A stretch of DNA of 64,000 nt from Dehalococcoidia bacterium (GCA_022819585.1 JAJEGY010000039.1:41344-105343); one strand, 5' to 3'; shown: positions 7,285 to 16,665, counted from the first letter of the stretch. A program made the numbers and translations. The notes: a model not told the origin generated them from the sequence alone.

Positions 7285-9936
7285 ATGCCAACCCTCCCCC
7301 ACATCGAGACCTACTACAAGGAACTCGAAGACATCATCCAATTCGGCGGTTCCGACAACGAACTAAACATCCGCCCGGCATTCCAAAACTGCCTCTCACA
7401 ATACTGCTCCGACCACCGCGAAAACCTCAAACTAATCTCCGAACTCGCCGGACCCGGAGGCATACCCGACGGCACCGTCAAAGACACCCTTCGCATGGCT
7501 CGCGGCTACTGGGAAGCCAAAGACACCCACGACGACCTCGACGCCGAAATCCAAGCCAAATTCAACCGCGGATACCCGCGCGACAACATCCTTTTCGAAG
7601 ATTCCGAAACCGCCGTCCTATTCCAAAACCGCGAAGAGGCGATGCGCGTCGACATGACCGACGCCGCGCAGCTGAATCGCCTCATTCTCCGCTTCCTCAA
7701 CTACGAACTACCCAACATCGGGGAATTCCGCGCTGCACAGGAGCAGTTCAAGACAGACCTCCCAACCGTCCTCGAAAATCTGAGGCAATCCGTAGAAGAG
7801 GCAGAGGCGAGCAATCCCCAGTACCAGCAACACGCCGCCGAATTCCTCGAACAATGCCGACAGAGCATCAGCCCGGCCGTCTCCAAAGACGATGTGCGCG
7901 AAATGCTCCTTCAGCACATCCTGACGCAAGACATCTTCTTGCGCGTCTTCGCAGAAGACCAGTTCCACCGCGAGAACAACATCGCAGCACATCTCACTGC
8001 ACTCGAAGAAACCTTCTTCACCGGCGATGTAAAGCGACAGGCCATTGACCGTCTGCGCGCATACTACGGAGCCATCGGTCGCGCCGCTGACGAGATCGCC
8101 GACTACTCAGAAAAGCAGCAGTTCCTCAAAGCCATATACGAGGACTTCTACAAGACATACAACCCCGCAGCCGCCGACCGATTAGGAGTCGTCTACACCC
8201 CCAACGAGATCGTCGACTTCATCATCCGAGGCACAGACCATCTGCTCCAAAAACACTTCGGACGAACCTTGGCCGACGAAAATGTCCAGATCCTCGATCC
8301 CGCAACCGGCACCGGCACCTTCATCACCAGCCTCATCGACTACCTCCCCGCCGATCGTCTCGAACACAAATACCGCAACGAAATCCACGCCAACGAAGTC
8401 GCAATCCTCCCCTACTACATCGCGAACCTCAACATCGAATACAGCTATCGGGAGAAGACAGGCGAATACCTAGAATTCCCTAACCTCTGCTTTGTAGACA
8501 CCCTCGACAACATGGACTGGCAGCAGACCGGAAGCACCAGCGGCTCAGTAACTCGGCAGGGCGGATTCAATCTCGGCGGACTCTCCGTCGACAACTGGAT
8601 TCGCATCCAAGAACAGAACGAAAAACCAATCAGCGTGATCATCGGGAATCCGCCCTACAACGCCAACCAACAGAACGAGAACGACAACAACAGAAATCGT
8701 ACCTATCCCGACATTGACCGTCGCATCAGTGAAACCTATATTGCCGCCAGCACTGCCCAAAAGACCAAACAATACGACATGTACAAACGGTTTCTCCGCT
8801 GGGCATCTGACCGCTTGAACGACGACGGGATAATCGCATTCATCACTAATCGAGCTTATCTGGACACCCGACAAGACGATGGGTTCCGCCAGATCGCCGC
8901 TGAGGAATTCAGCGATCTATATGTCTTGGATCTAGGTTCGGACGTCCGCCGGAATCCCAAGATTGCAGGCACGACACACAACGTCTTCGGCATCCAAACC
9001 GGAGTGGCCATTGGTTTCTTCGTGCGAGAGAAATCCAACCCCAACGGATGTGATATCCATTACGCTCGACGAGAGGACGCGGAACTTGCAGTGGAGAAAC
9101 TGGCTTTTTTGCGCGAAACCAACTTGCAAGGCGTTGATTTCCAGAGCATTGTCCCTGACAGCAGAGGTACATGGCTCAATCAGTCCGACAGCGATTTCAC
9201 TAATCTCATGCCAATCGCTAATCGTGAAACCAAGTACGCCAAAGCGGTATCCAATGAAAATGCTGTTTTCAAGTTGAACGCATTAGGCGTAAACACGGCA
9301 AGGGATGAATGGGTTTACGACTTCGCTGTTCCTAATCTGCGGGATAAAGTGTTCTTCTTTTCCGACACATATAACGAACTGCTGGATGATGACGACGATT
9401 CATTCGACACGGCGATCAAGTGGAGCCGCGATCTGCGCAATGAGTTTCGGCGTGGCAGACGCATCACATACGACGATGCCAACAGGCTTGAAACTTTTTA
9501 CAGGCCGTTCGTCAAGAAACATCATTTCGCAGACTCTGTGATGAACGATGTCTTAACTAGAAACCACTTTGAAATATTCGGTCAAGATTTGCGCGAGCAA
9601 AACTCAGTCTTGAATCTTTGCAGGAACGGCAGGCATTTTTACGTCCTTGTAGCGAACGGATTGACCGACTGGCACTTCACTGGCGATACACATTGCCTCC
9701 CCCTCTACCGCTACACGCCCGAAGGCGAACGAATCTGCAACATCACCGAGTGGGGTTTGAGGCAAGTCCGAGACCATTACGGAAAGGACGATATCACCGC
9801 CGAGGACATCTTCGCCTACACCTACGCCGTTCTGCACGATCCCGAATATCACGAAACCTATGCCGTTGATCTCTTGCAAGAGTTTCCTCGCCTGTTTCTT
9901 CACGACAACTTCTATGAGTGGGCAAGGTTAGGGTAA
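7285..9936 (+). CDS. single-chain restriction-modification enzyme, truncated by TAA
   Basis: Resembles fused endonuclease-methyltransferases (type IIG / type ISP-like) without the helicase part. The start MPTLPHIETYYKEL at 7285 is preferred over open codons running through the repeat upstream. A nuclease-like N-terminal domain has PDG (D62) and WEAKD (E77, K79), a PD-(D/E)XK pattern. Then come the N6-adenine methyltransferase motifs DPATGTGTF (from about residue 338) and NPPY (about 455), and a target-recognition region. TAA at 9934-9936 ends the frame after 883 residues, but the same frame stays open for 149 more codons encoding the usual family C-terminus. Codons at about 8850-9660 are much less C-biased than the flanks. 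Confidence 0.8.
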   Translation: MPTLPHIETYYKELEDIIQFGGSDNELNIRPAFQNCLSQYCSDHRENLKLISELAGPGGIPDGTVKDTLRMARGYWEAKDTHDDLDAEIQAKFNRGYPRDNILFEDSETAVLFQNREEAMRVDMTDAAQLNRLILRFLNYELPNIGEFRAAQEQFKTDLPTVLENLRQSVEEAEASNPQYQQHAAEFLEQCRQSISPAVSKDDVREMLLQHILTQDIFLRVFAEDQFHRENNIAAHLTALEETFFTGDVKRQAIDRLRAYYGAIGRAADEIADYSEKQQFLKAIYEDFYKTYNPAAADRLGVVYTPNEIVDFIIRGTDHLLQKHFGRTLADENVQILDPATGTGTFITSLIDYLPADRLEHKYRNEIHANEVAILPYYIANLNIEYSYREKTGEYLEFPNLCFVDTLDNMDWQQTGSTSGSVTRQGGFNLGGLSVDNWIRIQEQNEKPISVIIGNPPYNANQQNENDNNRNRTYPDIDRRISETYIAASTAQKTKQYDMYKRFLRWASDRLNDDGIIAFITNRAYLDTRQDDGFRQIAAEEFSDLYVLDLGSDVRRNPKIAGTTHNVFGIQTGVAIGFFVREKSNPNGCDIHYARREDAELAVEKLAFLRETNLQGVDFQSIVPDSRGTWLNQSDSDFTNLMPIANRETKYAKAVSNENAVFKLNALGVNTARDEWVYDFAVPNLRDKVFFFSDTYNELLDDDDDSFDTAIKWSRDLRNEFRRGRRITYDDANRLETFYRPFVKKHHFADSVMNDVLTRNHFEIFGQDLREQNSVLNLCRNGRHFYVLVANGLTDWHFTGDTHCLPLYRYTPEGERICNITEWGLRQVRDHYGKDDITAEDIFAYTYAVLHDPEYHETYAVDLLQEFPRLFLHDNFYEWARLG

Positions 9937-10386
9937 GAACTCCTAGACCTCCACATCGGCTACGAATCCGCAACACCCTGGAACCTGAACAAAGTCGAGC
10001 AGCAAAAACCGCCGGGCAATTCCCGCCTACGCGCCAACAAAGACGACGGCACCATCACCCTTGACAACCAAACCACACTAACCGGCATCCCCGACTCCGC
10101 CTGGCAATACCGCCTCGGCAGCCGCTCCGCACTCGAATGGGTCCTAGATCAATACAAAGAGCGCAAACCCAGAGATCCCACCATCCGCGAACGCTTCAAC
10201 ACCTACCGCTTCGCCGACCACAAGGAACACGTCATCGACCTCCTAAAACGCGTCACCACCGTAAGCGTCGAAACCGTCCGCATCACCAACCAGCTAGCCG
10301 AACTCTCCAACATCCAACCAACCCAAGACCAGCCATCGGGGCCGGAAGTGATCACACTGTCAACGCCCGCAATCCTCTTGGAGTAG
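9937..10386 (+). pseudogene. severed C-terminal part of the restriction-modification enzyme
   Basis: Directly after the TAA the identical frame continues for 149 codons to TAG. It encodes ELLDLHIGYE, then YRLGSRSALEWVLDQY and VSVETVRI, all typical of the C-terminus of this enzyme family. There is no start codon or ribosome site of its own. A single A-to-T change (AAA Lys to TAA) would explain the break, so the lesion looks recent. Phase variation, readthrough or a sequencing error are alternatives. Confidence 0.8.
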
Positions 10387-10404
10387 ATCATCAACCAGCA
10401 ACTC

Positions 10405-10689
10405 CTACCCCTTCTCTGTCATGCGCCCAGAGAGGTACTTGTGTATGACGCTTGACAGCAGGGTTTGGTAGGGAATCCCCTCTTCATTCGCTTTGGCATG
10501 TGCGAGATGGAAGTCGCGTTCGGTCATGCGCAGGTTCACGCGCTTGGTTTTGTTGAGCGTGTTGCGCGCGGCTTGCCGGGCGTATTCCTTTTCCTGCTCA
10601 ACGTTGGGAACTCGCACCAACTCGCCACGATCCACCAGTTCGAGAAGCTGACGTTCTTCCTTGTTCAGATCGTTTTCCACGTGCGTCAT
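10405..10689 (-). CDS. BrnA-like antitoxin (ribbon-helix-helix type)
   Basis: A 94-residue protein whose C-terminal half (VNLRMTERDFHLAHAKANEEGIPYQTLLSSVIHKY) has the layout of CopG/RHH antitoxins that bind DNA and neutralise a toxin. Its start overlaps the upstream toxin gene by 4 bp, so the order is toxin then antitoxin, as in brnTA loci. It most likely represses the pair through the palindrome at 10976-10990. Confidence 0.8.
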   Translation of the reverse strand: MTHVENDLNKEERQLLELVDRGELVRVPNVEQEKEYARQAARNTLNKTKRVNLRMTERDFHLAHAKANEEGIPYQTLLSSVIHKYLSGRMTEKG

Positions 10690-10964
10690 CTCCCTAGATA
10701 ATCTCTCGTTGCTTTACGGCTGGGAATAATCGTTTTGAGGAACGCACTGCCGTCGCCCCTGACAACGAGAGGCACGAGGTATACGTAATCGTTGATCTCT
10801 ACGTAGTAGACCATCTGGGAAGGATAGCGTTCCTGGTTCGGGTGTCTGCGAACATCCAGCAGGGCTCCGTCCATGATAGCGGTTAGTACCTGGTCGAACG
10901 AAACTCCCCGTTCGTCAATCAGTTGTCGGTTCTTCTCAACACTCCAGTCAAAACTGACATTCAT
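10686..10964 (-). CDS. BrnT-like (DUF497-type) toxin
   Basis: A 92-residue protein beginning FDWSVEKNRQLIDERGVSFDQV, the signature start of BrnT-type ribonuclease toxins, which fold like RelE. It ends with IIPSRKATRDYL, comparable to the family's SARKA motif. It is translationally coupled to the antitoxin. Family assignment rests on the N-terminal motif, spacing and partner; catalytic residues were not checked by alignment. Confidence 0.75.
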   Translation of the reverse strand: MNVSFDWSVEKNRQLIDERGVSFDQVLTAIMDGALLDVRRHPNQERYPSQMVYYVEINDYVYLVPLVVRGDGSAFLKTIIPSRKATRDYLGR

Positions 10965-10975
10965 GACTCAATTAT

Positions 10976-10990
10976 CGCACAATGTGTGCG
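10976..10990. promoter_or_regulatory. palindromic operator of the brnTA-like locus
   Basis: CGCACA-ATG-TGTGCG is a perfect 6-bp inverted repeat lying 12-26 bp upstream of the toxin start. A possible minus-strand -10 (GATAAT, 10970-10975) abuts it. Its position suits autorepression by the RHH antitoxin. Confidence 0.55.
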
Positions 10991-11139
10991 TTTTGGCAAC
11001 CACCACCTGCGGCCTTATGCGCAGAGTAGGGCACACCCCATCCTTCCAATCCCTAAAACTCCTTCACCTCCTAGTTCAAAAAACATCATTAAAATCATTC
11101 CCCATCATTCGCATCATAGTTCTCAAAACGGAGACACCT

Positions 11140-12312
11140 ATGAAAATCGCCGACATCCGGGCCTATCCCATCCGCATCTCACACCGAGATGACGAAAAAT
11201 CCGAAGGCTCGACTCGCCCCCCAACCATCGAATTCGGCGACTACTACGTTGATCGTTCCGCCTTCACATCAATCTACTCCCACCACCACGAAACCACCGT
11301 CATCCGCATCGAGACCGACACCGGCATCGTCGGCTGGGGCGAAGCCCAATCCCCAGTCTCCCCAAACACAACCGCAACTATCGTCCACGAACTCGTCCGA
11401 CCTCTCATCATGGGCCGCGATCCCTTCGACATCGAAGCCATCTGGACCCGCAACTACGGCGCAATGCGAGAACGCGGACACCCCACAGGCTTCTACATCG
11501 ACGCCATCGGCGGAACCGACATCGCCCTCTACGACATCGTCGGCAAAGCCATCGGAAAACCCGCCCACAAAATCGCCGGAGGAAGATACCGCGACAAAAT
11601 CCTCCTCTACGCCGGAATGGGCGGCACCGACCCCGAAAAAGTCGCCGACACCGCAGAAGAACACCTCCAATACGGGTACAAAGCATTCAAACTCCATCTC
11701 CTCCTAGACGTAGAAGGCGTGGCAGAAATCGCCAGAGCAGTCCGAAAACGCGTTGGCCCAGACATCATGCTCATGGTCGACACCCACATGCGCCAGACCA
11801 TCGCAAACTCCATCCTCCTCGGACGCGAACTCGAAAAGCTAAACTTCACCTGGCTCGAATCCCCAACCGTCCCCGACGACATCCCCGGCCAAGCCGAAAT
11901 CACCCGAGCCTTAGACATGGCCGTCGCAATAGGGGAGTGGACACGCACCCGATACGAAATGCGGGAACAATTCGAGCGCCGCGCCTACGACATCCTCATG
12001 CACGACATCGGACGAACCGGCATCACCGAAGGCCACCGCATCGCAACCCTCGCCGACACCTATAACATCCCCGTCGCCCCACACGTCGGCGGTGGCGGCA
12101 TCCTCTCCGTCGCATCAACCGTCGAGTTCTCCGCATCATGCCCAAACTTCATGATCATGGAGCACTCCCACCACGCCAACGCCGTCAAGAGCCGCATCCT
12201 AAAACACCCCTACGAACCAGAAAACGGCTACTACAAAGTCACCGACAAACCCGGCCTAGGCGTAGAAGTCGACGAAGACGCCCTAGAAACCTACGCATTC
12301 CCCACTAGATGA
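11140..12312 (+). CDS. mandelate racemase / muconate lactonizing enzyme family protein
   Basis: Enolase-superfamily enzyme, probably a sugar-acid dehydratase. The start ATG at 11140 follows GGAG. The 390-residue protein has the mandelate-racemase capping domain, then K184-x-H186 (FKLH), D214 (MVDTH), a Glu in LESP, GEW, and the His-Asp dyad supplied by MHDIGRTGITEG and APHVGGGG. Proton abstraction from the alpha carbon of an acid sugar is the family chemistry; the exact substrate is unknown. A sugar kinase, an MFS transporter and an HpcH/HpaI aldolase follow, pointing to acid-sugar catabolism. Confidence 0.88.
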   Translation: MKIADIRAYPIRISHRDDEKSEGSTRPPTIEFGDYYVDRSAFTSIYSHHHETTVIRIETDTGIVGWGEAQSPVSPNTTATIVHELVRPLIMGRDPFDIEAIWTRNYGAMRERGHPTGFYIDAIGGTDIALYDIVGKAIGKPAHKIAGGRYRDKILLYAGMGGTDPEKVADTAEEHLQYGYKAFKLHLLLDVEGVAEIARAVRKRVGPDIMLMVDTHMRQTIANSILLGRELEKLNFTWLESPTVPDDIPGQAEITRALDMAVAIGEWTRTRYEMREQFERRAYDILMHDIGRTGITEGHRIATLADTYNIPVAPHVGGGGILSVASTVEFSASCPNFMIMEHSHHANAVKSRILKHPYEPENGYYKVTDKPGLGVEVDEDALETYAFPTR

Positions 12313-12324
12313 TGCGCTGACGAC

Positions 12325-13815
12325 GTGCCCTCGAATCCCTACATCCTAGCCGTAGATATCGGCAGCTCCGCCGTCAAAGCCGGTCTCTACGACGCCGAAG
12401 CACGCGCTCTTCAACACACCCAAGCATCCATCCCCCACCAGCAGCGCACCGCAGCCGACGGCACCCACGAAGAAGATGCCGAGACAATTCAACACGCCAC
12501 CGAAGCCGCCATCGACCGCACCTTGGAACTCGCAGGCGACGACGCCAACCAAATCGCCGCCGTCGCATTCGATGCAATGGCCAGCACCATACTAGGCGTC
12601 GACGAACGACACAACCCCGTAACCCCCGTCTTTACCTACGCCGACACCCGATCATCCCAAGACATCGACGAACTCCAAACCACCATCAACATCGACGCCG
12701 CCTACCAACGAACCGGCGTCATGCAGCACACCTCCTACGTCCCCGGCCGTGTCCTATGGCTCCGACGCACCGACCCTGAAACCTACTCCCGCATCGCCAA
12801 ATGGACCGACATCTCCACATTCCTATTCACCCGATGGTTCGGCTCAACCAATATCCCCGCCTCCTATAGCGTCTCCGCATGGAGCGGCCTCCTAAACCGA
12901 CACACCCTGACCTGGGACACCGACCTCCTCGAAGCCATCAGCCTCCAACCATCCAACCTCCCACGTCTCGCCCCGTACAGCGAAGCACAAACAGGACTCT
13001 GCCCCGTCTACACCCTCCGCTGGCCCCAACTCACCGAAGTCCCATTCTTCCTCGCAGTCGGCGATGGCGCAGCCGTAAACATCGGCTCCGGATGCACCGA
13101 CCGCCGAAACGTTGCCCTAACCGTCGGCACCACCGCCGCAATGCGCCTAGTAGTAGATCATCCCGACGACGAACCTCCGCCTACCGTCCCCAAAGGCTTA
13201 TGGGGATACATTCTCCGAGGCGATCGCACTCTCCTAGGCGGAGCCTTCAGCGAAGGAGGCAACGTAGTCGAATGGGCTCTAAACACCCTCAACCTTCCAC
13301 CCCTTGAACACCTCAACGAAGCTCTATCCAACACAACCCCCGACGCTCACAACCTCACCATCCTCCCATTCATCGCCGGAGAACGCGCCACCGGATGGTC
13401 CACCAACGCCACCGGCGTAGTCCAAGGCATCCGCGTCTCAACCTCCGGCTTAGACATCCTCCAAGCCCTAATGGAATCCGTAGCCTACCGCTTCTCCCTA
13501 GTCGCCAACCTCCTCAAACCCGAAATGGATCCCGACCACATCTTCATCGCCGGCGGAGGCGCCATCACAAACTCCCCATGGTGGCTACAAACAATGGCCG
13601 ACGTCCTCCAAGCCCAAATCCACGTCCCCACCGAAGAACAAGCAACAAGCCGAGGCGCCGCAATCCTAGCCCTAAACGCCCTAGGAACCTGGACAGGTCT
13701 AAACGATGTAATGCCCCAAATCGCCAAAATCTACCAGCCGAAAACCGACCATCAAGACCTCTATCAGTCCGCAATCCAACGCCAAACAGATCTATACGAC
13801 GCAGTTATCAACTGA
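12325..13815 (+). CDS. FGGY-family carbohydrate kinase
   Basis: ATP-dependent sugar or sugar-acid kinase of the gluconokinase/xylulokinase group. The GTG start lies 12 bp after the enolase-superfamily gene. The 496 residues show the phosphate-1 motif VDIGSSAVKAGLYD, the phosphate-2-like GTTAAMR, and the adenosine motif FIAGGGAITNSPWW near residue 410. Both actin-like halves are complete. Coupled to the dehydratase gene, it probably phosphorylates the keto-deoxy acid or a related sugar acid; specificity is inferred from context only. Confidence 0.88.
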   Translation: MPSNPYILAVDIGSSAVKAGLYDAEARALQHTQASIPHQQRTAADGTHEEDAETIQHATEAAIDRTLELAGDDANQIAAVAFDAMASTILGVDERHNPVTPVFTYADTRSSQDIDELQTTINIDAAYQRTGVMQHTSYVPGRVLWLRRTDPETYSRIAKWTDISTFLFTRWFGSTNIPASYSVSAWSGLLNRHTLTWDTDLLEAISLQPSNLPRLAPYSEAQTGLCPVYTLRWPQLTEVPFFLAVGDGAAVNIGSGCTDRRNVALTVGTTAAMRLVVDHPDDEPPPTVPKGLWGYILRGDRTLLGGAFSEGGNVVEWALNTLNLPPLEHLNEALSNTTPDAHNLTILPFIAGERATGWSTNATGVVQGIRVSTSGLDILQALMESVAYRFSLVANLLKPEMDPDHIFIAGGGAITNSPWWLQTMADVLQAQIHVPTEEQATSRGAAILALNALGTWTGLNDVMPQIAKIYQPKTDHQDLYQSAIQRQTDLYDAVIN

Positions 13816-13855
13816 CTCTTAACGCGCCCGTCATAATCAACACGCCAATCATCAA

Positions 13856-15091
13856 CTATTCCCACTTCGGCTGCCGAGACAACCACAACGTCACCATACC
13901 CAACACAAATATCCCCACAATCACTGCGAACGCCAGATCAAATCCACCCGTCTCATCATGCACCCGCCCCGCCAACACCGGTCCTCCTGCAATCGAAACA
14001 ATCTGCGCAAACTGATACAACCCCATCAAACTCGCATACTCCCGTAACCCAAACGTCTGCTGAACAACCAACACGATCAAAGCCCCAAGCCCTCCAAACC
14101 CCAGGCTATACACAACGATCCCGGCTACCATCAACGGCACACCACCAAACGGCAAGATCATCATCGCCACGCCAACCGCCTGAAACCCGATACTCAACAC
14201 CGTCATCCGCCTCGCACTGAACCGCTCACTAGCCCGACCAAACGCAATCTTCGACGCAATCCCCATCGTCGCGATAAACGTCACTGCCGACGTCGCAGCA
14301 GCCGGAGCAAACCCATTTTCTCCAAAATGCTGCCGCAACTGCGTCAACACCCCCTGATACGTAAACGTCGCCGCAACCAGCCCAAGCAGAGTCAGCCAAA
14401 ACGCCCAAGTCCGAATAGCTGCCTTAACCGACATCCCAGCACGAGCAGCACTCCCACCGTCTAACGGCCTCGCTCTTCGCGTCCGCCTCATCTCAACCTC
14501 CACTTCCCGCGGCCTCTCCTTCAGAAAAAACATCACCGCAGCCGCCAATCCCACCATAACGATCGCAAAAGTCATATATGCCCATTCCCAACTCACCAGC
14601 GCAATGATCGTCGCCGCCAAAGGAGGCATCGTCATCCCCCCAAAGTTATTCCCCGAAACCACAATCCCCGTCATCCGACCCATCGAGTCCGGAAACCAAA
14701 GCCCGACGATCTTCCCAGCCGGCAACACCGTAGCTCCCGGAAAGCCCGCATACACCAACGCCGACAACGTATACCAATGCCACAACTCAGTAATCAAAGG
14801 CCGCAACGCAAACCCGACCGCAATCAACACCAAAGACACGAACATCACCGGACGCACCCCGAACCGATCCGTCCAATACCCAATCACCGGAGCCAATATC
14901 CCCGAGATAAACGCAAACGTCAACGAAAGGTTCAACTCCGTCTGATTCCACCCGTACCGCTCCTGCAACGGCCCTGCAAACTCACCAAACGAATACTGCG
15001 TCATCCCAATCGCCAACCCCGTTGAAAGAAAAACCAAAAGCGCCGCAACATAGCCGCGATAAAGGCGAAGAACAGAGCGGAACGGATTCAT
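13856..15091 (-). CDS. MFS transporter
   Basis: A 411-residue membrane protein with about 12 hydrophobic segments in two halves of six and a charged central loop (about residues 190-215). GYWTDRFGVRP after the second segment is the MFS loop 2-3 signature. It resembles the monocarboxylate/oxalate-formate antiporter branch. It converges on the kinase gene and faces the aldolase gene, so it probably imports the acid substrate of this cluster. Confidence 0.88.
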   Translation of the reverse strand: MNPFRSVLRLYRGYVAALLVFLSTGLAIGMTQYSFGEFAGPLQERYGWNQTELNLSLTFAFISGILAPVIGYWTDRFGVRPVMFVSLVLIAVGFALRPLITELWHWYTLSALVYAGFPGATVLPAGKIVGLWFPDSMGRMTGIVVSGNNFGGMTMPPLAATIIALVSWEWAYMTFAIVMVGLAAAVMFFLKERPREVEVEMRRTRRARPLDGGSAARAGMSVKAAIRTWAFWLTLLGLVAATFTYQGVLTQLRQHFGENGFAPAAATSAVTFIATMGIASKIAFGRASERFSARRMTVLSIGFQAVGVAMMILPFGGVPLMVAGIVVYSLGFGGLGALIVLVVQQTFGLREYASLMGLYQFAQIVSIAGGPVLAGRVHDETGGFDLAFAVIVGIFVLGMVTLWLSRQPKWE

Positions 15092-15191
15092 CTATCTAGC
15101 CGACTACCCGGTTCCTGCAATCCTCGACAAACTCCACCCACTCAACAGATAAACTTCACGACGACAACCATCGACAACACTATCGGGAGAC

Positions 15192-15914
15192 ATGATGCGA
15201 ACCAGCAAGATCAGAGCGGCCATTGAGAACAAATCCAAAGTTTACGGCATTACCTTCACCTTCCCATCACCAGCCCTAGCAGAAATGGCTGGCTACGCCG
15301 GCTTCGACGTCCTTCACCTAGATATGGAACACGGCGTCTTCGACTGGAACGATGTTGAGGACATGTGCCGGGCCGGCGAAATCCACGGCATGACCTGCAC
15401 CGCCCGCATCCCAAACACCGAGACCGACACCATCCTCCGTGCCTTCGACCGCGGCCTAATGGGCATCCTATGCCCCCACGTCGACAACGCCGAACAAGCT
15501 GCCCAGATCGCAAAAGCCTCACGCTTCGGTCCAGAAGGCGAGCGTAGCTTCGGAACCTCCCGCGGACGCGAATACGGTATGGCAGGCCACGAATCCCCCG
15601 ACTACATGGCAAGCTTCAATGAACAAGTCACCGTTGCCGCTCAGATCGAGACCGCCAACGCCGTAAATACCATCGACGAAATTCTCCAAGTCGACGGCAT
15701 CGACCTCATCGCATTCGGATCCAACGACCTCGCACAATCCATGGGCTACCCCGGATACCCCAATCACCCCGAAGTCCGAGCCGCCGAAGACAGCGTCCGT
15801 GAGGCCACCCACGCCGCCGGCAAACTACTAACGGAAGACGTCGAATCCGGTATCAACATGGTCCAATGGCTGCCAGACCAATGGGCGGCATGGCTCGAAT
15901 CGGCCCGCGACTAA
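15192..15914 (+). CDS. HpcH/HpaI aldolase family protein
   Basis: Metal-dependent class II aldolase that cleaves 2-keto-3-deoxy acids to pyruvate and an aldehyde. The start follows GGGAG; ATG at 15192 or 15195. The protein has DVLHLDMEHGVFDW (catalytic region), RIPN, GILCPHVDNAEQA and the Glu in QIETANAV, with FGSNDLAQSMG carrying the metal Asp. At 240 residues it is complete. It suits the downstream step of the neighbouring dehydratase/kinase set. Confidence 0.9.
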   Translation: MMRTSKIRAAIENKSKVYGITFTFPSPALAEMAGYAGFDVLHLDMEHGVFDWNDVEDMCRAGEIHGMTCTARIPNTETDTILRAFDRGLMGILCPHVDNAEQAAQIAKASRFGPEGERSFGTSRGREYGMAGHESPDYMASFNEQVTVAAQIETANAVNTIDEILQVDGIDLIAFGSNDLAQSMGYPGYPNHPEVRAAEDSVREATHAAGKLLTEDVESGINMVQWLPDQWAAWLESARD

Positions 15915-15948
15915 AACCCTCCGAGCCGTGAACCAACAGGCGCTAGGT

Positions 15949-15969
15949 ATGTGTAATAAACTTACACAT
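15949..15969. promoter_or_regulatory. palindromic operator upstream of the vapBC-like locus
   Basis: ATGTGTAA-TAAAC-TTACACAT is a perfect 8-bp inverted repeat ending 22 bp before the antitoxin start. The centre includes a TAATAA hexamer usable as a -10. Autorepression by the antitoxin-toxin complex is the expected role. Confidence 0.65.
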
Positions 15970-15991
15970 CATATCCATTGAGGCACATGTC

Positions 15992-16279
15992 ATGGCAAGA
16001 GTTCAACTAGTAATCCCCGACGCAGACAAGCATTGCTATGTCAATCAGGCACGACGAGAAGGCCTATCTCTGAGCGCATGGCTCCGAGCCGCCGCAAAAG
16101 ATCGGTTGGCCAAACGACGAGAAGTCGGTCGTTTCAAAACTGGCGATGACGTGAGGGCATTTTTCAAGAGAATCCAAGCACTCGACGGTCACGAAAATGA
16201 GCCTGAGCGTGAACCCGATTGGGAGGAACATTTGGCTGTCATCAATGAATCGAAGATGAGAGGCTTACCCAAGCCTTGA
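15992..16279 (+). CDS. VapB-like antitoxin
   Basis: A 95-residue protein with an N-terminal ribbon-helix-helix-like segment (ARVQLVIPDADKHCYVNQARREGLSLSAWLR) and an acidic C-terminal tail suited to toxin binding. Its stop overlaps the TTG start of the PIN-domain gene, the usual coupling of vapBC loci. Codon use is less C-biased than in the flanking genes. Confidence 0.78.
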   Translation: MARVQLVIPDADKHCYVNQARREGLSLSAWLRAAAKDRLAKRREVGRFKTGDDVRAFFKRIQALDGHENEPEREPDWEEHLAVINESKMRGLPKP

Positions 16280-16665
16280 TCTTCGTAGATACCAATGTCT
16301 TCATGTACGCTGTCGGAACACGTCATCCCTTGCGTCAAGCAGCCATCGATTTCTTCGCCAACTCGATAAACGAAACCACTCGATTGGTTACATCCGCTGA
16401 GGTGATACAGGAATTACTCCACGCGTATCTACCGGTCGCGAGGTCCTATCGGTTCAGCGCAGCGATTGAGTTGGTAGAAGACTACAAAATCGAAGTTTGG
16501 TCGCTGGACCCTGAGGACGTGATCCTAGCAGCGCATCTCCATGAATCCCACCCAAATTTAAGCGCAAGAGACCTCTGCCACCTCGCATCCTGCCGACGCA
16601 GAGGCGCCAACGAATTGAAGACTTACGACGCCGCGCTTAGCCAAGCCGCGCGAGCGGAACTCTAA
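16276..16665 (+). CDS. PIN-domain toxin (VapC-like ribonuclease)
   Basis: A 129-residue PIN-domain endoribonuclease. The acidic residues expected for Mg binding are visible: Asp in IFVDTNVFMY, Glu in SAEVIQELLH, and the pair in SARDLCHL and ELKTYDAAL. The TTG start at 16276 overlaps the antitoxin stop. VapC toxins cleave tRNA or rRNA; the target here is unknown. Confidence 0.85.
   Translation: MIFVDTNVFMYAVGTRHPLRQAAIDFFANSINETTRLVTSAEVIQELLHAYLPVARSYRFSAAIELVEDYKIEVWSLDPEDVILAAHLHESHPNLSARDLCHLASCRRRGANELKTYDAALSQAARAEL

Noticed and set aside
7000..7285. FMN riboswitch in front of ribD
   Set aside because: The conserved RFN blocks are absent; the spacer is filled by palindromic repeats.
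6993..7304. N-terminal extension of RibD
   Set aside because: It runs through the repeats. The conserved start MDYLGRALELA is at 6992.
9934..9936. Recoding of the TAA in the restriction-modification gene
   Set aside because: TAA is not a known selenocysteine or pyrrolysine codon, and nothing around it suggests programmed readthrough; a nonsense mutation is simpler.
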